Assembly (NCBI GenBank): GCA_949987565.1
Contig: OX465103.1
Span: 4,207,548-4,271,547, forward strand
Length of the DNA stretch: 64,000 bases
Reading direction: 5' to 3'
Source: Luidia sarsii
Lineage: Eukaryota; Echinodermata; Asteroidea; Paxillosida; Luidiidae
Shown: positions 24,396 to 35,034 of the stretch, piece after piece
Position numbering within the stretch: the stretch's first letter is position 1
Layout: the number at the start of each line of letters is the position of its first letter
Made by a program: the position numbers and the translations under genes
Notes under the pieces: generated by a model
Database searches by the model: none
Told to the model about the DNA's origin: nothing
Seen by the model: the letters and a program-made list of their open reading frames with translations, nothing else

Positions 24396-25389
24396 CTGCT
24401 ATGAACGAAATGTCAGGCCCTCTCTATACGGCCTTTTCGGGATTTATATGTTGGCCATTTGTGTTTATTTGATTATATTTTATTTTGGAAGGACGAGTCA
24501 AAGGTGATCTTCTACCTCCCTCGAATGCTAAGTGGGCCTATAGGTTGATTGGCGCCCTCACCCCATAGGCCGAAAGACTACTTGACTATTTTAGGAAGGC
24601 CGCCATGCATCTGCTAGCTGGAAAACTCAAACGGTAAGTCACCCCCATTCCAAAGTGAATTGTTAAAAGGATAGCTTATTCATTGTGTTTGCTCTACGCC
24701 AAATTCAATTGCTCTCATTCCACAAGCATTAGGTTGACCCCCAATCGGTCTACGCTGCAGCTATTTGCACTCAAAGAAATTGTTTTTATTTTCCACCCAG
24801 TATAGAGCGCAGTGCATTGAGGCCACTATCACTGAGCGCGTCGAAAGTGTCGTAAGCAATCGTCAGTTGTTTTCAAAATACATGCAGTATATAGGGGGCT
24901 GAGACGGAACTCGCAGCGTTGCGATATAGGTCTCCGGGTCTATAGTTATTGCGCCGTACCTGAGTCCATACTTATCGCTATAACATGCACAGTCCCAACT
25001 GGAAAACAAACAAGTCGTGTTTTCATGATAGATTTGTCTGACCTCAACCCGTTTTTTTTTTTCGAAAGGACCCCAGTTTCCTGCTGATTTGATTATACCA
25101 AGAAGTAATAGAATACCTTCTTGATCACTGACCCGGAGCTAGGCCTATAATTGCACTGTCCCAAAATAGATGGGCAGTGGTGCGATTCAAACACTGAAAT
25201 CAACGGGAAACAGTTTTGATGACGGCCGGGAGGTTGGAACAGGGCCCAGAGCTCCTTGCGTGAAAATCGAGCAAGAAAAGTCCTTCCGTGTTATAAACAG
25301 AATTACAAATCAGTCTGGACTGTACGTGTGCCAGGCTGTTGATTATGTCAGGTGGCCATGGAATTTGGCGCCACCCTTGACTGACGGAC

Positions 25390-25530
25390 ATGGATAGCGA
25401 CTCCTGGTGGGAGTAGCGAGTTCGAATCCCGCCCAAGCTGCCTGCATTTTCACCCAGCAAACAGTCGGGAAAAGCACTGAGCAACCAGTTCTCATTACCC
25501 TCATTGAGTTACATTCTCCTCGAGGCAAAC
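25390..25530 (+). mobile_element. tRNA-like SINE (second type)
   Basis: GAGTTCGAATCCCGCCCAAG is a B-box-like motif. It is followed by CTGCCTGCATTTTCACCCAG and GCACTGAGCA. Related copies are at 51600-51740 and 61535-62010. Confidence 0.65.
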
Positions 25531-25774
25531 ATTATTGGCCCTTTTTTCCAAACCCGGTGTCACGATCTCAAGTGGGTGGCCGTGCTAAAATGGGTGGGTG
25601 ACGTCACCACCCATCTGAGCGCGCAGCGACAACCCGCTGAAATAGGCGACATAGGCGGCGTGCTAAGATGGGTGGGTGAACTGAGCGCGTGCGGGCGCCC
25701 TTTACGCTAACCTGATTGCCCATATATGGCAGCCCACCCATTTGATCATGCCACCCATTTCAGACTGTCACACC

Positions 25775-26950
25775 GGCTTAGGCTCAGGCTCGCACCGGCT
25801 TTGTCTTTTTTTTTTTTCGTCCATTTTAAAATACGAGGAATGAACATTGGGAGTTCTTAAAGGTCAACTGTAATGCATTTTGGAATTCGTTTTTTTTTTT
25901 TTTATGATTTATTCAATTTTCCGAATTTTTAACTATAAGAAAGAGTGTAAACAATCATTAGTTTGGAAGGGGCAGTAGCCACGCCCCTGTGGAGGCCGTC
26001 CTTGGTGACGTCAGCGGATGAAGACTTGGTCCATACTCTTGTCGGGGAACTATTGTATTGTACGTTCGTATATACCAACAGTCAGTTCACGTTTTTGAAG
26101 AGAACCGATTTCGGGAGTAAATATCGACAAACCCGTTGACACGCCAGCCAGATTCGTTGTTGAAGATTGCAGCAGTGGAATAAACATGTATTTATTCCCT
26201 GATGATCCTAGAATAAGCTGCATTTGGACGTCAAAAATCACGCTGACACGACCGAAATAATCCGACCCGTCAAATCGTGCAGTTCAGTGTCCATTTCGAA
26301 GCATGTTTTCACGGAGACCATCCGCGCTCATACATGAATGGTTTGGCAATGTGTTCCCGTCTGTGGCCATAGGAAGACTATTTTCAGAATCTCTATTCTT
26401 GTTATCGAATGAGAATTCATCGGATTCCGAAGAAAAATCTTATCGAAAGACATCTCGGCCAACAAATTTGTCAGGGTTTTTTCGCCGAGAAAAAGACCGG
26501 TGCCACGCTCAAAAAACGTGCGTTACCTACTGAACACGTCAGGGAACCTCTCCGACTATGTAATAAGTGCATACGGCTTTCGCGGGGAGAGACAAAAATA
26601 ATTATCTGCGTTCATCCCGTGATGTAAAGAACAGCGCCCTCAATAACTACAAGCGCAATTTTGATGAATTAAAAAGGGCCTTTAATGAGCCCGAAACACA
26701 AAAGTTATGTTTGATCTGTGATTATAATGTACCAATAAACATATTAATTTTAATGCCAAATTAGGATTTTCAAAGTTTTGCACTTCAGTTGACCTTTAAT
26801 TATGGGTTTTGTTTGTTAATGTGAATGTTTGGAGAACAAATCCAAAGCTTCAACTTCAGCAGAGAACACTAACCTGTGCTTTCAGCTTTTGGATAACAGA
26901 GACGAAGCCGGAGCCGAAGCCTTAGCAGAGTTTTTGAAAAGGGACCATAG
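25775..26950. mobile_element. Family A MITE containing another element
   Basis: The left end GGCTCAGGCTCGCACCGGC and the right end GACGAAGCCGGAGCCGAAGC are inverted. The A sequence is interrupted after GGGAGTTCTT (25857) and resumes near 26803. Confidence 0.7.
25858..26802. mobile_element. 945-bp inverted-repeat element nested in family A
   Basis: Ends are AAAGGTCAACTGTAATGC and, inverted, GCACTTCAGTTGACCTTT. The inside contains short open frames (for example 26303-26533) with no recognised domain. It could be a decayed nonautonomous transposon. Confidence 0.6.
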
Positions 26951-27104
26951 GCATATAATTTAGGCCTACGGACTGATGTTGTCACAAGTTCATGCGATCT
27001 ATATATCTCACGTCTTCAACAATGCAGCTGGATGTGTTTTTGTTTTTATTTTAGCAAAGGTGCTCAGCTCCTTGGCGATTACCAACTAATTAACTAACAA
27101 CCGA

Positions 27105-27185
27105 ATGAGATGAAAAAAATACCCACTAAAATTAGTCAAGTGATGGCATGTGATAAACATTGGTGGCACAATCGGTCTATTGAAA
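27105..27185. mobile_element. Family G right-end fragment
   Basis: AAAATACCCACTA, GTGATGGCATGTGATAAAC and CACAATCGGTCTATTG match the right half of the G copies. Confidence 0.65.
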
Positions 27186-27855
27186 GCCCATCCCCTGCTA
27201 CGACAAAATTCAACCGAACAGGATACCAGTCTAAAATCAACGCAGTACCTACTATTTAGTCATACGCCAAGGCTTCAACCTCGACCCCAATATCGGAGCG
27301 GAAGTGACATGTTAGTTGTCAGCTGTGCCGAGTGCAGTGGGATGTCAGGTTCGGAGATATAAAACCAAACCAACATATGAAGACTGACCAGAACACCGAC
27401 CAGCCGCATGTTTTTCCTTACCGGTCGCTGGTTCCCGCCCTTGGCGCGGTAAAAACTAGGGTCCCGTTGGTTGGGAACCAGCTTACTTGGTTGACAGCCA
27501 ATCACAGCTCTGACTTGCTAGTCTTCTTCACAAGTCTCTGCAAAGGGTTTTTTACGCTCATAGAAAATGGGCGGAGATTAGGCCGTAATGGCCCTAATGA
27601 ATAAACATTAAAACCCGCCTTGATGTCGGAGGAATTTTCTATTCCCTGATGAAATGTTGCTTGTAATATACATGTACAGTGCACATGTACATGTACATGT
27701 AGTGATGTACATGTAGTGTCTTTGTGAATATCCACATTCTGTTAAATGCACGTTATATTCTATGAATCATTCCCTGAAAGTGATAAAAGTATCCAAATAT
27801 GAATGTGTTCGTGTTCGGTGTGCACAAAGTTAACGGAGAGTCGGCGAAATCCAAG

Positions 27856-27870
27856 ATGGCGGCGCCCATG
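27856..27870 (+). CDS. Candidate gene exon 1 (five codons)
   Basis: ATG GCG GCG CCC ATG followed by GTACGA. It fits exon 2 in phase 0. The evidence is weak because the exon is short. Confidence 0.3.
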
Positions 27871-30800
27871 GTACGATAAAAACACGAAAGTAACACGAAA
27901 GTGAGCCATGTTTCAGCAACGTGTAAAGGCCCCGCCAGCGTCAATGTGAGTGCGATCAGACTTTTGCACGGCAGTGGACAGTGGGCAGTGCACATGTACA
28001 TGTACATTGTACATGTACATGACTTTGCGTACAACTACATGTACGTTGCAGTTGATTAAACTAAACTTTGCTTTTGTGTACCACTGCCCTGGCACTGGCA
28101 CTAGGCACTACTCGGGTACTCCCACTACTGCTCTAGGCACTACTGTACTGACTAGGCACTAGCCTGCTAGCACTACCACAGTACCAGTATTACTACAACA
28201 GTACTTCTTTACTAGTATTAGTATTACTACTACTAGTACTAGTACTACGTACCAGGGCCGTTCGGTCATTGGTGATAAAGAAGAAAAGATTCGAAAAAAG
28301 AGGGCAAAGTATGCACAGGATTGGTATCAGTTCAACCTATACGGACCTGTAGATTTAATGAAGAAATTCAATGTGACTTTTTTAAGGTGCCACAAATGCG
28401 AAGGAAGCGCCGATCCACTACTCACTAGGCACTACTTCCACCCCTTCCACTCCATATAACTGCTACCACTACCAGTGCTACTACTGTACCGACACTGCTA
28501 GTAGTGCTACAGCTACAACTACAAGTACAACTTTAAGTTTAAGTAGTAGAAGTAGTACTACTACTTTACTAGTAGTAGTACTACTGGTACTAGTACTACT
28601 AGTACTACTACAGTACTAGTAGTAGTAGTAGTAGTAGAACTAGTAGTAGTAGTAATACAACTACAAGTACAAGTGCTAGTACTACTAGTACTAGTACTAG
28701 TAGTACTAGTAGTAGTAATACAGTACAACTACAAGTGCTAGTAGTAGTAGTAATACTAGCTGACCAAGCAGTTCTATACCTATGCCATGGTAACTGAAAG
28801 CATTTTAGTTATTTTACATTGTCTTTAATTATCTTAAGTCTTATATTTTGATTGTCGTTAACTTTAAAGAGCTACAAATTTACCTAAGCTAAATATAAAA
28901 TTAACAGTATGCCTATGAATTTCCCTGTTATATTACAGCTTCACCTTCAGCAGATACTACTGCTGGTACTGCTACAAGCACTACATTGTCCACCTACTTC
29001 ACCGATTGCCCGGATCACATCACTGATGATGCTCCTGCTGCTAGTTTGAGTAACTTGGACCCAACAAGTCACCCTTTTTTTTATCAAATTTTGAAATTTT
29101 GAGAGACGGGTGACTGTAGGGTCCAAGGATCGTGGCTATGCATTGTGGAAATGTCATCTTTGAAAAATACCCCCAACCGAAATCCCCAGATTTACCCCCC
29201 AAAACACCTGTAAAACCGTCCCACGTGCCCATTGAGGATTCAGTGAGATTTACAGATTCCAATACTGCTCATATTGTTTTACTCACGTTTGGGAAAAGGG
29301 AGAACTTTCCCCTCAGTTGACTAAGAACGGGTAGACGAGCCGAGTTGGGGTGGCCATCTTGGATTTGAAAACTGCATGACATCACGATGTGCAGGCAGGT
29401 CCGGATGGGGAGTGGTCTGCGGAAGTGTGTGCGCACGCTTGCACGCGTTGAGCCCTAAGAATCCAAGATGGCCACCCCAACTCGGCTCGTCTACCCGTTC
29501 TCAGTCAACTGAGGGGAAATTTCTCCTTTTTCCCAAACGTGAGTAAAACAATATGACCAGTATTGGAATCTGTAATTCTCACTAAATCCTCAATGGGCGC
29601 GTGGGACTGTTTCACGGGTGTTTTGGGGGGTAAATCTGGGGATTTCGGTTGGGGGTATTTTTCAAAGATGACATTTCCACAATGCATAGCCACGATCCTT
29701 GGACCCTACAGTCACCGTCCCTTAAAACTTCAAAATTCGATAAAAAGTGACTTGTTGGGTCCAACTTACTCGGACTATCCTGCTGCCGATCTTGGAACAG
29801 GTAAAATATGTACGTGTATCTGGCTCTGTGGCTGATTAAAAAAACTAGCTGAGATGTGTTTGATTAATTAAGACAAGTTGAATGTGCCTCTTGATCAAAT
29901 TGATCCGAAGATTATGACGCATCTCAAGTTCTCGACATGAGACAGTCACTCTTTCCATGATACCCATCTTAGTTCTCTTAGTCTTATACTATAGTTATAT
30001 TTATAATGGGTAACTTACTCGTCCCATGTCAATCTGCTTCCTACTCCTAGCATCGATTTCACCATGATTTCACCTACCAAGAGACTGAAACTAAAGTGGT
30101 ATACAAAAAGGTTGCAAACTGCTTACTGACTTAAATTACCAGAATGCAAATCTCAAAAATTTAGTGGGCCTAATGTTTCGATCCAAGCAGGACCTTCTCA
30201 AAGACCTTTCCCATTGGATTGTGGCTGGTCGGTGTTTCATACATATGAAGCCTGTGGCTGGTTGGTCTTTCCCATTGGATTGTGTGGCTGGTCGGTGTTT
30301 CATACGTATGAAGCCTGTGGCTGGTTGGTCTTTCCCATTAGATTGTGTGGCTGGTCGGTGTTTCATACGTATGAAGCCTGTGGCTGGTTGGTCTTTCCCA
30401 TTGGATTGTGTGGCTGGTCGGTGTTTCATACAGTATACGAAGCCTGTGGCTGGTTGGTCTTTCCCATTGGATTGTGTGGCTGGTCGGTGTTTCATACATG
30501 TATATGAAGCCTGTGGCTGGTTGGTCTTTCCCATTAGATTGTGTGCCTGGTCGGTGTTTCATACGTATGAAGCCTGTAGCTGGTTGGTCTTTCCCATTGG
30601 ATTGTGTGGCTGGTCGATGTTTCATACGTATGAAGCCTGTGGCTGGTTGGTCTTTCCCATTGGATTGTGTGCCTGGTCGGTGTTTCATACGTATGAAGCC
30701 TGTGGCTGGTTGGTCTTTCCCATTAGATTGTGTCGCTGGTCGGTGTTTCATACGTATGAAGCCTGCGGCTGGTTGGTCTTTCCCATTAGATTGTGTGCCT

Positions 30801-33800
30801 GGTCGGTGTTTCATACGTATGAAGCCTGTGGCTGGTTGGTCTTTCCCATTGGATTGTGTGGCTGGTCGGTGTTTCATACGTATGAAGCCTGTGGCTGGTT
30901 GGTCTTTCCCATTGGATTGTGTGGCTGGTCGGTGTTTCATACGTATGAAGCCTGTGGCTGGTTGGTCTTTCCCATTAGATTGTGTGGCTGGTCGGTGTTT
31001 CATACGTATGAAGCCTGTGGCTGGTTGGTCTTTCCCATTGGATTGTGTGGCTGGTCGGTGTTTCATACGTATGAAGCCTGTGGCTGGTTGGTCTTTCCCA
31101 TTGGATTGTGTGGCTGGTCGGTGTTTCATACGTATGAAGCCTGTGGCTGGTTGGTCTTTCCATGGAGGTGTTCATACAGAGTTATTTTATCATTAATTTG
31201 GCAAATTTTAAACTACATGTAGTGGGCCTGACATTTCGATCCTAGCAGGACTTTTCTCTCTGCGCTAGTGCTAGTGCTACAGTTGCTACCACTACTACTA
31301 CTAGTACTACTACTACTAGTACTACTACTACTAGTACTACTAGTACTAGTACTATAGGACTAGTACTAGTACTAGTACTAGTAGTACTTAGTTGTTGATT
31401 GAAATTATACCTTTGTGCATTGTCCCAAAATATCTTGGGGGTCTACAGATATAAGATGTATTCTAATGAATTGTTAATCTTTTTCTTTGCACTCCATTTC
31501 AAAATTTATAATTAAACATAGAATGTCCAATATAAAAAATTGGAAGGCCTGATGTTTCAAACTTAGCAGTAGCAGAACATACCTTTCTCAAAGGCAGACA
31601 GAGAAAGGTCCTGCTAGGAGCATCATCAGGCCCTCCAAGTTTGGATATTTGCCGTTTAGTCATTTTAGTCATTTTAGTCTTTGCATATTACTTTTAAAAT
31701 GTCCAATTTATTTTAGAAAATTGAAAAAACTCTCTGACTTAAGTTAAGACGTCCAACTTATTTGTTTTTTCTGGTTTGCTTGCTTCCTCTTTTGTTTGAT
31801 TTCTCGCTTGTTTGTTGATTGTGTTTTTGTTGGATGGTTGATTTGGGTTTTTTTATGTTCGCAGTGTTGAAATTTTGTCTTTTATTGTTTTGTTCTCCAT
31901 AGCATGTGCGCTCATTCCATCAGTTTAACAGACGAAAGTGGAGTAAAATACAGAAAGTGGTCTTTATCCTTTTTTGTTGCTCTAAATTTGAATATGATGT
32001 GTTGCATAAATCTATGCATAAATCTGGTTTTATCAGAGGTAGTGTAACCTTTCAGTACAAACAATTTTACAACTAAATTTCAAATGCTTTAGTGAGACTT
32101 AAATTTGTTGCAGACTAAGTTCATAAATGTACAAATCGGTTTCACCAATACTTCAATACTGTACAAATACTTTAATACTGTACTGTACAAGTCTTGGTCC
32201 AGTCAAAATTTTCTTTGCCAATTTGTTCCCAGTCAGTTTTTCCTCTTCTTTTTTTATTTGCAGGTTTACCATCAAGGGCCAGAACGGAAAAGAAACAGCC
32301 TGTTGTCATGGAGGGAGTATGGCCACCCTTAGACGTTTGGTCACAGCTGCCTGCAACAGCAAAGGTTTGTCAAGAGATGTTCCTCCTAGTTTTTGCAGGA
32401 ACTAGATTAATTATGCTATATACATTCAATCAATCCTTTATCAGAATTAAAACTTTAAAAGTACCGTAATATGATTGTCGATTGAGGTTTTAATAATTTC
32501 AACACATAAACGTTCTTGATTTTTTATTTGTTTTTTATTTCTTTTCTGTGTTTAAGTATTTTTATCTTTATGTATGTTTTCACAACATTTTAGTTACCTG
32601 TTATCGGTATTCTTCATGATGATATCATGGTGTTGCTTTTTACACATATGCGTGCAGCTAAACTCTGCATTACATTCAAAATACATTACACTTTTTAAAC
32701 CCTGCCTTTGGGAAAGGTCCTGCTAGGATCCAAACATCAGGCACTCCTAATGTTTGATGTTTGCATTTCTGTCATTTGAGTCAGTAAGCAGTTTCCACTA
32801 GTTTCCACTATTTGTGGATATTGCTGTAAATTATTTAAATAAACGTATGAAGTAAATACAAAAAAACTGTTACAAACTGCTAAGTGCTAAGCTCAATGAC
32901 TGAAGTGACCTGCAATGCATAAATCTCAAAAGTTAGAGGGTCTGACGTTTCGATCTTAGCAGGACCTTTCGCAAAGGCAAAGCCTGTGCCTTTGCCTTTG
33001 AGAAAGGTGCTATGACTGAAGCGTCAGACCCTCTAACTTAATAGATTTATATATTTAAAAAGTCATTAATTTCCAAGTTTGCTTGATAACTATGATGCAA
33101 GAATTGACATCAATCACATTTGTCAATGTTGGTGACACTTTATCTGTACAAGCAGATAAAATGTTATTTTTCTAATGGGGTTTGACACAGCATCACAATT
33201 GAAATGACCAGTTAATATTTCTTTTTTTGTTAACAGCTGTCTATGGGTTTTGGCAGGACATCAATAACAAGCCATGCTGGTGGCCAGACCATGTTCCCTT
33301 CCAGTCACCAAACAGGATGTTGGAAGGTGTGTTTCAATAGATGTATAAACAGTTGCTGTTGTTTAGAATAGTTAGATATATAGATTGATATAATTTATCA
33401 AAATTCAAACATGCATAACTATTCATCATCATCATTTGGCTACGGAGCAGGCGACTACAAACTCCCTCCAACTGCTACGGTCTTGGGCCAGAGAAGCAAT
33501 GTGCGTGGCCGTCCCGGTTTTTCCTCTTGTATTTGAACAAAAAGAGCATAACTATTACAGTGACGTAATAGCTGATGATCACAATTTTAAAAACAGATCT
33601 CCGTTGCCATAAATCATGGTGAAACTGTGAATTTGAAATTCAATAAATATGTGCCTAATGTGTTGCAAAATCATTGTCTATAACACATAAAATGAGTTAT
33701 TAAAAACATTGAGTGATTTCCTTTTATAACTTGCATTTCCCAGGCTCCGAACAAATGTCTTAACCACTTCGCGCCGGGACCTCCGAATCCGGAGGTCAAT

Positions 33801-34625
33801 TGGATTGCCTATGCAACGGGGCCCTCGGAATCCGGGCACCACTATTGTCCACATTCTAAACAAAGACTCTTTTGAGCTTAGAACAAAGCAATACGAATCA
33901 GTACAAAGACCCTTTTTGACGCAAGTTGCCACATGAATTGCAAGATTAGCAGCAGTAATTGTGCAATTGTGGGTCTTTTACTGTGGGGGATCGAGGGATA
34001 CCGCGCTGCAGCTGAAAGCACGCGGGGGACATTGTCTTTGCATGCCACACAGCCCAACGATCGTCGGTCTGGCATTGGAATTCCCCCCACATTCTTTACC
34101 GTAATCTGTACGCTCGTTTGTGGCCGACCAACTCAAATATTTGACTGCCTGGAGTGGAGGCTGGAGTCTGCGGTCAGGGATTGTCAGCAGCGTACACGCA
34201 CACACACACACACTTGTCCGTTACAGTCCATTGACGATGCACAAAGGGCCCTTTTTCGAATGGATAATCTCTTGACAAAAGCCACAACGACATCCGAATT
34301 GTGCCAGATTTTAATCTCTTGTACCCATAGGATACTCTTATCGATTTATTTCACATAAATATATTGTTCCGATTGTTTTAGCGAGATTTGAAAATGATGC
34401 ATTGTTCAAAAACCCCCGTATGGCGGTCATCGGCGCTGAAAAAAAACCCGGCGCGAAGTGGTTAATGATAGCCCTGAAAGTAATTTCAATTTGTTTTGTT
34501 ATATTTTTTTTCATCCTGCACAATTTTTATAACAATTTAACTATGAAATCTGTGAAACTTCATTATTCAATTGTTTTTCAGGGTCATCACATAGACTTAG
34601 TGTGCCCCAACTGGCGGCCATCTAG
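27856..34625 (+). CDS. Candidate small novel protein (gene span, 5 exons)
   Basis: Exons 27856-27870, 28256-28386, 32264-32364, 33237-33326 and 34582-34625 join in phase (0, 2, 1, 1) with no internal stop to give 126 residues. Every junction has GT/AG. I do not recognise the protein. It begins MAAPM, then a basic segment (KEEKIRKKRAKYAQDW), a mixed segment (VTFLRFTIKGQNGKE), a Cys pair (ETACCHGG) and a compact aromatic motif (FWQDINNKPCWWPDHVPF, then QSPN). The tail is SSHRLSVPQLAAI before TAG. The WWP..VPF.SPN pattern and the readability across splice sites argue for real coding. A YY1-like AAGATGGCGGC overlaps the start. Doubts: exon 1 is only five codons, the stop may be a premature one in a longer last exon, and the introns are heavily invaded. 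Function unknown; a nuclear or DNA-binding role is only a guess from the basic region. Confidence 0.45.
28190..28255. repeat. TAC/TAG/ACT trinucleotide tract
   Basis: Imperfect runs of TACTAG and TACTAC ending at the candidate exon 2 acceptor. Confidence 0.8.
28256..28386 (+). CDS. Candidate gene exon 2
   Basis: Acceptor CGTACCAG, donor AAGGTGCC, exit phase 2. It encodes the basic KEEKIRKKRAKYAQDW and YQFNLYGPVDLMKKF segments. Confidence 0.45.
28545..28760. repeat. ACTAGT-rich trinucleotide tract
   Basis: About 215 bp of TAG, TAC and ACT triplets that switch strand sense repeatedly around self-complementary ACTAGT. It lies in candidate intron 2. Confidence 0.85.
28939..29800 (+). pseudogene. 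Exon-like 117-bp segment split by a transposon
   Basis: The segments 28939-29041 and 29787-29800 rejoin exactly once the F element and one 9-bp duplicate are removed. They are bounded by TTATATTACAG and ACAGGTAAAA. The 117 bp are open in two frames (one Thr/Ser/Ala-rich), but carry a stop in the frame that would fit the candidate gene. It may be an alternative exon, an exon of another transcript, or chance. Confidence 0.3.
29042..29777. mobile_element. Family F fold-back element, 736 bp
   Basis: Two arms of about 320 bp (29042-29368 and 29460-29777) are inverted copies with a short spacer. The ends are TAGTTTGAGTAACTTGGACC and GGTCCAACTTACTCGGACTA. A perfect 9-bp duplication TCCTGCTGC flanks it at 29033-29041 and 29778-29786. 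Frames open inside the arms (around 29132 and 29563) mirror each other and are not genes. Confidence 0.9.
30092..31255. mobile_element. Family D element hosting a satellite array
   Basis: The left half (TTGCAAACTGCTTACTGACT to AAGCAGGACCTTCTCAAAG) ends at about 30202. The other D part, GTGGGCCTGACATTTCGATC, reappears near 31222. The 63-bp array lies between them. Confidence 0.65.
30203..31170 (+). repeat. 63-bp satellite array 1 (about 15 units)
   Basis: Units are keyed by GAAGCCTGT at 30248, 30311, 30374 and onwards to 31137, mostly exactly 63 bp apart. Each holds CTGGTTGGTCTTTCCCATT, CTGGTCGGTGTTTCATAC and usually the palindrome TTCATACGTATGAA. Variable sites include GTGTGGCTGG versus GTGTGCCTGG. 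Since 63 is a multiple of three, several frames stay open on both strands. These are not treated as genes. Confidence 0.95.
31262..31390. repeat. ACT/AGT trinucleotide tract
   Basis: TACTACTACTAGTAC-type repeat immediately right of the D/satellite composite. Confidence 0.85.
31520..31645. mobile_element. Family D fold-back, diverged
   Basis: GGCCTGATGTTTCAAACTTAG and CCTTTCTCAAAGGCAGA, then AGAAAGGTCCTGCTAGGAG and an inverted end. Confidence 0.65.
32264..32364 (+). CDS. Candidate gene exon 3
   Basis: Strong acceptor (CTTTTTTTATTTGCAG), donor AAAGGTTTGT. In the phase-2 frame it reads FTIKGQNGKETACCHGG, then SMATLRRLVTAACNSK. A second frame is open too, so frame choice rests on the neighbours. 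Confidence 0.5.
32695..32805. mobile_element. Family D half element
   Basis: GGGAAAGGTCCTGCTAGGATC, then GTCAGTAAGCAGTTTCCAC: the right half of a D fold-back. Confidence 0.65.
32865..33045. mobile_element. Family D fold-back
   Basis: GTTACAAACTGCTAAGTGC and GGGTCTGACGTTTCGATC, then an inverted GAAGCGTCAGACCCTC. Confidence 0.7.
33237..33326 (+). CDS. Candidate gene exon 4 (WWP motif)
   Basis: Acceptor TTTTTGTTAACAG, donor GAAGGTGTGT, exit phase 1. It encodes VYGFWQDINNKPCWWPDHVP then FQSPNRMLE, the most protein-like part of the model. Confidence 0.5.
33764..34461. mobile_element. piggyBac-like MITE with TTAA target
   Basis: Ends are CCACTTCGCGCCGGG and CCCGGCGCGAAGTGG, a perfect 15-bp inverted repeat, each abutted by TTAA (33760-33763 and 34462-34465). 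TTAA duplication is the known signature of piggyBac transposition. The 698 bp carry no transposase; the open frames inside (33933-34358) show no known domain. It sits in candidate intron 4. Confidence 0.75.
34582..34625 (+). CDS. Candidate gene exon 5 (terminal)
   Basis: Acceptor AATTGTTTTTCAG. Read in phase from exon 4 it gives GSSHRLSVPQLAAI and TAG at 34623-34625. Another frame stays open to 34917, so the true 3' structure is uncertain. Confidence 0.3.
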
Positions 34626-34669
34626 AATAGTTTTGTCAGTTTCAACTGAAAACTGCCCAGACAGCCCTC

Positions 34670-34757
34670 GGGAGCCAGATGGCCCTTGTGTGCCTGATGA
34701 CCCTCATGTGCCTGATGACCCTTGTGTGCCTGACGACCCTTGTGTGCCTGAAGGACA
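34670..34757. repeat. 18-bp tandem repeat
   Basis: About five copies of TGTGCCTGATGACCCTTG with few changes, lying just after the candidate stop. Confidence 0.8.
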
Positions 34758-35034
34758 ATTGCATTTTGTTTTTACAAAACTAAACGTCTTGAAGAGTACC
34801 GGTATAACAAATGGTAGGTCCCCTGTCTCATATGGACTGAGTTTTGAATTTTATAAAAATAAAAATAATATAGAAAAATCATGTTTTTTTACTATGGCCC
34901 CTCAATTGTGGGTATAAAATGGGTCAACTTTCTGTTACTCAGCAGTACGGTATTATTACTTTGTTGCATAGAGGGGATAAATTGTTTTAACTGGAAACCG
35001 ATCTCACTATTAATTCGTCATACAAATCATATTT

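Noticed and set aside
29132..29835. A pair of similar proteins on opposite strands (near 29132 and 29563)
   Set aside because: They are the two arms of the F fold-back read in opposite directions.
30164..31222. Long open frames on both strands over satellite array 1 (up to 352 codons)
   Set aside because: The 63-bp unit is a multiple of three and has few stop-forming words, so frames stay open on both strands. Frames end at the array edges and translate to a 21-residue repeat with no supporting signal.
34402..34917. 171-codon frame with VPDD repeats
   Set aside because: It begins inside the piggyBac-like element and its Pro/Asp part is an 18-bp tandem repeat. It could be an alternative last exon of the candidate gene but cannot be supported from sequence alone.
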